DNA of 9,011 nucleotides from Candidatus Gottesmanbacteria bacterium. GTDB taxonomy: Bacteria > Patescibacteriota > Microgenomatia > UBA10105 > UBA927. The notes below the pieces were generated by a model, which worked only from the letters and a program-made list of their open reading frames with translations, did no database searches and was not told the DNA's origin. Made by a program: the position numbers and the translations under genes. How positions within the stretch are numbered: the stretch's first letter is position 1; each line of letters begins with the position of its first letter. The stretch lies in NCBI GenBank assembly GCA_016182725.1, contig JACPFZ010000045.1, forward strand, positions 1-9,011. The letters run 5' to 3'. Below are positions 4,613-9,011 of the stretch, piece after piece.

Positions 4613-6218
4613 GTTTATTAGTCGCATTTTCGGAGGTTCGAACCTTCACAAGTTCTTTTTCTGCTTGTTTTAGGTTCTCAAAGATGACTTTGAAGTAAGG
4701 ATGGAGTAGAACATTCAGTTTTTGGTCTTTTATGATGAGGTGCGAACCTAAAGCGGCAAAGATGGCTCGTTTTGTATCCATGTCGCCTTTGGCAAACCAG
4801 ATATGGGAATATCGGGCAAAGTTGAAGGTTTGCTCGCTTAATTCCACCCACTCGTCAATAACCTTGCCGTGGGTCTTTAAATCGTTCTCCAAAGCGGTTT
4901 TTTCTTTTGTCAGGCGCGTTTTGAGCGCTTGATATTCTTGATCGGAAATAAATTGTCCGCCTGCGTTTTCAGGTGAGGTGAATTTCAGTAGGAGGTTATC
5001 CAATTGTTTAGTTGTCTGAAGTAATTGTTTTTGTTTGTTGTCCAAGACCGTCTCGTTGCTTTGGGCCTCATTTTGTCTTATTTCATGTAAATATTTGATT
5101 GCCCAGTTTTTGAACTTCTCGGAAATAGAGAGGTTTTTAATAAGGGTATCAATCTGGGCATTAAGGCATTTCAGTTCAACCATTTTTTCTGGGCAGTTTT
5201 CGTCTTTCCTCTTGGTGCAGTGATAGTAAATGTAATGATGAACATTGCCATTCTTCTGTTTCTTCATCTTTTCTTCAGCCGTTATCATGGCGCCGCAGTT
5301 GCCGCACTTCATGAGGCCGGTAAAGGCAAATCTGTGTTGTTTTGGTCTCGGCTTGCCGTCTCGGCCGAGCAACTTCTGCACCCGGTCAAATTCTTCTTCG
5401 GTGATCATTGGTTCATGGTTGCCTTTGTAGAGTTGCTTGTTTCCTTTCTTTCCGTATTCAAACCAGCCGTAATAAAAGGGGTTGGTAAACATTCGGTAAA
5501 TCGCGCTTCTGCATAATGATTTGCCAACATATCTTTTGGTGGTTCTTGTTTTGAACTTCCATTCCTCGTTCGCAATCTTCAAAATTTGAGGCGGCGTATA
5601 ATTGCCGGTAAGCATCATCTGCCACATCCGTTTTACGGTATCAAATCGTTCGGGGTCGTTAAGAACATAGTTTTGTCCTTTTTCTTCAAAGTTTTTGGTA
5701 TTGAGGTAGCCCAGCGGGGCCCGGGATGGATACCAACCCATCTGCAATTTCGTTTTTAGCCCTCGTTTTACAGCGACACTGTTGTCGTCAGAGGATTTCT
5801 TGGCCATGCCAAACTCAAGTTGCAAAAAGAACTTATCCTCAGGCGTGTTGTAATAAGTCCTGCCGCTTGTGGTTTTTACTTCAAGGAGCTTTCCTTCATC
5901 CATTGCCGTGATGATCCGTCCGCCGTCCCAAGCGTTTCGAGCCAGACGATTGGCGTGCCAAACGAGCAAGCCATTAGCTTTGCCAGCTTCTATAAAATCC
6001 ATAACACGATCGAAGATGGGACGACCTCTTTTGTGAGCCGTTTGGCTTTCTCCTTTTCCGTCTCCCAAAAACTTCATTACCACATTCAGATTGTCTCTGA
6101 TTGCTATTTCTTCCACCTCTCTTTTCTGGTCGTTAAGGGAAAGTACTTGTCTATCTTCGCTGTCGGTGCTTTTGCGGGAGTAGGCAATATATTTAATTTG
6201 GGTTGTGTCTGGTTTCAT
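4563..6218 (-). CDS. Large serine recombinase (phage-type integrase)
   Basis: This protein probably integrates and excises the element to its right by site-specific recombination between attachment sites. Its 551 residues match the usual size of large serine recombinases. The resolvase domain comes first: YSRKS at residues 13-17 with catalytic Ser17, and NRLARN at 90-95. A recombinase domain follows (about 160-290, from PLGY to the PFYYGWFEYG region). A zinc ribbon has Cys305, Cys308, Cys334 and Cys342. A coiled coil spans about 385-455, and a basic tail ends in RRR. All key residues are present, so it is likely active. The start at 6218 is the only ATG before the resolvase fold; it has no Shine-Dalgarno site but has a near-consensus promoter right upstream. 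The last codons and the TAG overlap the 3' end of tRNA-Ser(UGA). Its base composition looks more AT-rich than comF and the 886-residue gene, in keeping with transfer. Confidence 0.95.
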   Translation of the reverse strand: MKPDTTQIKYIAYSRKSTDSEDRQVLSLNDQKREVEEIAIRDNLNVVMKFLGDGKGESQTAHKRGRPIFDRVMDFIEAGKANGLLVWHANRLARNAWDGGRIITAMDEGKLLEVKTTSGRTYYNTPEDKFFLQLEFGMAKKSSDDNSVAVKRGLKTKLQMGWYPSRAPLGYLNTKNFEEKGQNYVLNDPERFDTVKRMWQMMLTGNYTPPQILKIANEEWKFKTRTTKRYVGKSLCRSAIYRMFTNPFYYGWFEYGKKGNKQLYKGNHEPMITEEEFDRVQKLLGRDGKPRPKQHRFAFTGLMKCGNCGAMITAEEKMKKQKNGNVHHYIYYHCTKRKDENCPEKMVELKCLNAQIDTLIKNLSISEKFKNWAIKYLHEIRQNEAQSNETVLDNKQKQLLQTTKQLDNLLLKFTSPENAGGQFISDQEYQALKTRLTKEKTALENDLKTHGKVIDEWVELSEQTFNFARYSHIWFAKGDMDTKRAIFAALGSHLIIKDQKLNVLLHPYFKVIFENLKQAEKELVKVRTSENATNKRQIAEILAICPTLRRR

Positions 6219-6221
6219 TTT

Positions 6222-6250
6222 TCTATAAATATGGTGGTGGGTTTCGTCAA
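6222..6250 (-). promoter_or_regulatory. Candidate sigma70-type promoter of the recombinase gene
   Basis: On the minus strand TTGACG (6245-6250) and TATAGA (6222-6227) are separated by exactly 17 nt in the 83-nt gap between the terminase and recombinase genes. The -10 box lies only 3 nt from the ATG, so the transcript would start at or just after the start codon; overlapping boxes slightly upstream (TTTATA) would fit a leaderless message better. Confidence 0.45.
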
Positions 6251-6301
6251 TTACACCCCCTATGCTACTTCTCGATGTCTATCAAGCTGATTTGCCCACA
6301 G

Positions 6302-7918
6302 CTACAAATCCATGAATTCGGTGGGTAAATCTCTGAAACCCTGCAGGGCGAGCATGGCGGATATGAGGCAGTCGTCTTTTTGGCCGGATTCGGCTCCCAT
6401 GCTGTGTTTGCCGGCATCGTCCGTGTGCACAAAGGTAAGCATTTGGCCAACCGTTGTCGCGGACGACATTCCGATATCTTCTTCCCGCAGAGCTTTCACG
6501 AATTCATCAACCATGAGTGGCTTTGTTACCGCCGTCGTTTTCCAGCCGAGCCGTCGCTTCCAATCGTTTGCCGCTTTGTCGAAGTAGCGCTCGCGAAAAA
6601 TCATCATATAGCCGAGCCGGATCAGTTCGTTAAGCACCGCAAGGCCGTGGTTATTTACCTCAAGCACTACGATGGCGTTATTGAAGTATTCCGCGATTTT
6701 CATAATCTTTTTTGCGAAAAGATCGGGCGGTATTTGGTTACTCGCAAAATGAGCCACTTCCCGGCCGGTCATGCGATCCATAACCGTAAACGCGGAATCA
6801 TCTTGGCCTACGCCTTCGGCCGGATCGGCGCCCAAGCTGTAGTAGTGATCCGATTTTATATAGGCGTAATAAAGAACGCCGTCCAATTCCTGTACCGGTT
6901 CGCGGATATACTTTCTTTGAGCTTCAACGCTTTCCTTGGGAATAACCGACCTCGATGACGCGATAAACGCCTCTTCAATCGTAATCGGATATTCTTGCTT
7001 GAATTTATCCGTATCGCCGCCGCATTTGTTTTTCACAGCCGAGCGTCTCCAGTTGAGTTGCTCGAGCGTCAAATCGTATCTTCGCTGTATGCTTTTTTCG
7101 TAGTCGGTGAGCGTCGTTTCAAACCGCGTTTTTTCTTCGTTGAAATCGAACGAGAGCGAATACTCCGGCATCAGGTACCACGGCAAAAAGATGAGCTCAA
7201 AGTCGGTTTTCTTTGCCAGCGCGTCTTGCACTAAGTTGTAGAAATATTCGCCGTCGCCTCCGAGACCGTTGGCGGTTGATTCCAAAAAGACCATGGTGTT
7301 CGGATTGTCGGGAATGGCCTGCATCGCGGCATTCATCAGTTCTGTAGCGTTTTCCCAAAACGCGACCTCGGACCCGTGAAAGCAATGGAGTGTAAGCCCT
7401 CGGCCGACTCTCACTTTGCTTGCGGTGGCAATCACGATTTTTGACCGCAGGCCCGGCTCCGCCCCCCTCGTTTTCTCATCGGGATTTTCAAATACCATTT
7501 GCTTTTTATTGTCATATCGGCGAAGTGGTTTTTTGTTGGCCGGAAGCATTTCGTAGAATAATTTGGACATCTGAAATATCGCGTCCGTTGATTCGGGCTC
7601 GTGAGCGACAATAAGCGAATGAGCATTTTCATATCGCGCGGTTCGTTCAAAAATAAGCGATTCGCAGAGCGTTGAGACGCCCTCTTGTCGGGCCTTTAAA
7701 ACAATGAGCCGGATCGGCTTTCCTTTCGAGCGGATTTCCCGAATCTTCTGGTAAATCGTCTGCTGGGCGCGGTTAAATTTCAGCAGGATTAATTGCTGAT
7801 CTTTGGTTTTGATACTGAGATTTTGCTCAATATAAATTCGCGGATCGTCATCATAACGCTGAACGATTTCTCGAAGCGCGCCGTCCTCGTTATTGGTTTC
7901 GTTTTGTATTGTCTCCAT
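6302..7918 (-). CDS. terL: Phage terminase large subunit
   Basis: This is the ATP-driven motor and nuclease that cuts phage DNA and packages it into the procapsid through the portal. The 538 residues carry both domains. The ATPase has a Walker A-like loop KARQEGVST at 75-83, a Walker B-type segment SEVAFWE at 183-189 and a coupling motif LESTANG at 212-218. The RNase H-like nuclease has acidic residues in GADPAEG (Asp365), VVLEVNNHG (Glu420) and KDDCLIS (Asp515/516). Nothing is truncated. The start overlaps the end of the small subunit gene by 29 nt, the usual translational coupling of terminase genes. Downstream comes the recombinase rather than a portal gene. The match is to the family at motif level; I cannot name the phage type. 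Confidence 0.93.
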   Translation of the reverse strand: METIQNETNNEDGALREIVQRYDDDPRIYIEQNLSIKTKDQQLILLKFNRAQQTIYQKIREIRSKGKPIRLIVLKARQEGVSTLCESLIFERTARYENAHSLIVAHEPESTDAIFQMSKLFYEMLPANKKPLRRYDNKKQMVFENPDEKTRGAEPGLRSKIVIATASKVRVGRGLTLHCFHGSEVAFWENATELMNAAMQAIPDNPNTMVFLESTANGLGGDGEYFYNLVQDALAKKTDFELIFLPWYLMPEYSLSFDFNEEKTRFETTLTDYEKSIQRRYDLTLEQLNWRRSAVKNKCGGDTDKFKQEYPITIEEAFIASSRSVIPKESVEAQRKYIREPVQELDGVLYYAYIKSDHYYSLGADPAEGVGQDDSAFTVMDRMTGREVAHFASNQIPPDLFAKKIMKIAEYFNNAIVVLEVNNHGLAVLNELIRLGYMMIFRERYFDKAANDWKRRLGWKTTAVTKPLMVDEFVKALREEDIGMSSATTVGQMLTFVHTDDAGKHSMGAESGQKDDCLISAMLALQGFRDLPTEFMDL

Positions 7919-8327
7919 ATTGTTTTCGTATTTCTCTTAGTTGTTGTTCGTACGGGAGTTCGGTTAATCCGAGGTTGCCCTCGTGCCTCACCGGTTGGGT
8001 TGGTTTGCCAAGCAGCCGTTCAAGTATGGCAAGCACGGCCCGCAGCTTGACCGCGTCGCTCGTGCTCGCCATAAGCCCAAGGAGCATTCGGGCGGCCGTT
8101 TTAATTTCCCGGCGCAATTCATCCAACGCTTCTTGTTCGCGAAATTGATTTTGCGCGTCCCGGTATTCCCGATAGGCCTCACAGAGCAGACCTCCGTCGG
8201 CAAACCATTTCTTGATCGTATCAACGGGAACTTTGAGCTCGCGAGAAATCATTGCGTAATTTTCGCCTTCATAACGCAAGCGGATCGCGTCCTGACATTT
8301 TTTACCTTGTGGATCGTATTTGGGCAT
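7890..8327 (-). CDS. terS: Phage terminase small subunit (putative)
   Basis: The small subunit recognises packaging sites on phage DNA and hands it to the large subunit. The 145 residues from MPKYDPQGKKC contain a helix-turn-helix (NYAMISRELKVPVDTIKKWF, about 23-42), then an Arg/Glu-rich helical segment probably used for oligomerisation (YREYRDAQNQFREQEALDEL) and a helical hairpin (MLLGLMASTSDAVKLRAVLAILERLLG). The tail is polar. A longer start at 8363 is possible, but its 12 extra residues look non-conserved; neither start has a good ribosome binding site. The assignment rests on the HTH plus helical layout and on the position directly before and overlapping terL. No single diagnostic residue exists for this family. 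Confidence 0.75.
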   Translation of the reverse strand: MPKYDPQGKKCQDAIRLRYEGENYAMISRELKVPVDTIKKWFADGGLLCEAYREYRDAQNQFREQEALDELRREIKTAARMLLGLMASTSDAVKLRAVLAILERLLGKPTQPVRHEGNLGLTELPYEQQLREIRKQYGDNTKRNQ

Positions 8328-8378
8328 TTTGGTGCTTCTTAGTGCCGGCTGGTGCCATAGCACAGGGTCTGATTTGCT

Positions 8379-9011
8379 TTAAAAATCCAACACAGCGTCA
8401 GATTCGGTTGATAAATTATCCTCTTGTTTTGACGCCACGGCAGGTTTTTCTCGACCCCGTAATTTGAAACATTCCTCGCTCAAAAACCACTCAAAGTCCT
8501 TCTTGAGCTTCATTACTTTTTCCGGCCGGCCTACGCTTTCTTCGTCATCGCCCTCAATTTCAACCAGTTCAAGTATTTTCAAAATCTCCATTTCTTTGAG
8601 CGCGGTCGGCCGGGAACACTTTATCTTTTCGATGAGTTCATTCGTACTGATAGTCCCTCCGTTATCCAAGAGCGAGTGAAATGTCTTGATGCGATTTGGA
8701 GGAGCGGAGTCAAGCGCGATCCGCAAAATCATGCCAATATCTTCCTGCGTGATAGCATTTCTGCCGCACACCGCGGCGTGACCCCGAGCGCAGTTATAGA
8801 GCAGTTGATTAAGGCGATCGGGCATTTCTTTTATGGGAACGGTATGGTCGTATTCCGCGTTGTCCCACTTCTCTTTCCACGCGTTGATTGATCCGCGAAG
8901 CCGCGCCAAAAGTTTTGCTATCCTTGCGACAACAACCAACAGTTTTTCTTCGTCTTTTGCGTTATCCCATTCAATGCCGTTCGGGTGTTTTTGCCAAAGC
9001 GACGCGATAAA
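8379..9011 (-). CDS. C-terminal part of an AAA+ ATPase-like protein with winged helix, N-terminus beyond the window
   Basis: The frame is open to the right edge; 210 residues are visible. The stretch RLNQLLYNCARGHAAVCGRNAITQEDI, preceded by ARIAKLLARLRGSINAW, resembles the lid region of AAA+ ATPases of the MoxR/MCM type, where a helical 'gr..It.eDi' motif follows sensor 2. A winged-helix domain follows (FHSLLDNGGTISTNELIEKIKCSRPTALKEMEILKILELVEI), then a charged tail. The Walker motifs would be upstream and are not visible. It is transcribed towards terS, with a 51-nt gap, and so belongs to the same phage-like minus-strand run. A replication or helicase role is plausible. The TTG at 8939 could be read as a start, but the sequence before it continues in frame with natural-looking protein, so the gene is partial. 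Confidence 0.6.
   Translation of the reverse strand, partial: FIASLWQKHPNGIEWDNAKDEEKLLVVVARIAKLLARLRGSINAWKEKWDNAEYDHTVPIKEMPDRLNQLLYNCARGHAAVCGRNAITQEDIGMILRIALDSAPPNRIKTFHSLLDNGGTISTNELIEKIKCSRPTALKEMEILKILELVEIEGDDEESVGRPEKVMKLKKDFEWFLSEECFKLRGREKPAVASKQEDNLSTESDAVLDF

Noticed and set aside
4433..4627. Minus-strand reading frame with the sequence GGGRIRTYETLADLTVF
   Set aside because: It is the antisense translation of tRNA-Ser(UGA); this peptide is a familiar false gene call across bacteria.
6380..6958. Plus-strand reading frame inside terL
   Set aside because: Shadow of terL; all conserved terminase motifs are on the minus strand.

Overview
The window looks like a piece of a small-genome bacterium of the Candidate Phyla Radiation (Patescibacteria), with the left edge of an integrated phage-like element on the right. 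This is an inference from protein style (a large K/E-rich protein without recognisable family, a tiny one-helix membrane protein beside a tRNA), tRNAs with no encoded CCA tail, and start codons lying directly behind -10-like boxes. The code looks standard: TAA, TAG and TGA all end plausible genes.

Left part (1-3650), presumed host chromosome. The 3' part of a comF-type phosphoribosyltransferase gene runs on the plus strand and ends at a strong hairpin-plus-T terminator. A palindromic sequence sits in frame inside comF, and its 25-nt core recurs with one mismatch in that terminator. Convergent to comF is a minus-strand pair: a small gene that appears frameshifted (3179-3650), then a gene for an 886-residue protein of unknown function (482-3142). 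Upstream of the pair are a -10-like box abutting the start codon and a perfect 8+8 dyad.

Middle (3651-4238) has no protein gene. It holds an intact tRNA-Ser(GCU) on the minus strand, inside a nested set of inverted sequences. A second tRNA-Ser copy is split into a 5' piece (right) and a 3' piece (left) that bracket the intact gene. A third, more decayed layer surrounds both. Hairpins and short complementary segments recur at matching positions in successive layers. This Russian-doll layout is the most unusual thing in the window. Next, a small one-helix membrane protein gene (4239-4484, plus) ends 3 nt before tRNA-Ser(UGA) (4488-4574, plus).

Right part (4563-9011), minus strand: a fragment resembling the C-terminus of an AAA+ ATPase with a winged helix (open at the window edge), terminase small subunit, terminase large subunit, and a 551-residue large serine recombinase. 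The recombinase stop codon lies inside the 3' end of tRNA-Ser(UGA), so the tRNA end is the probable integration border, and the element continues rightward out of the window. The packaging genes and integrase look intact, suggesting a prophage or phage-derived element that may still be functional. Structural genes, if present, lie outside the window.
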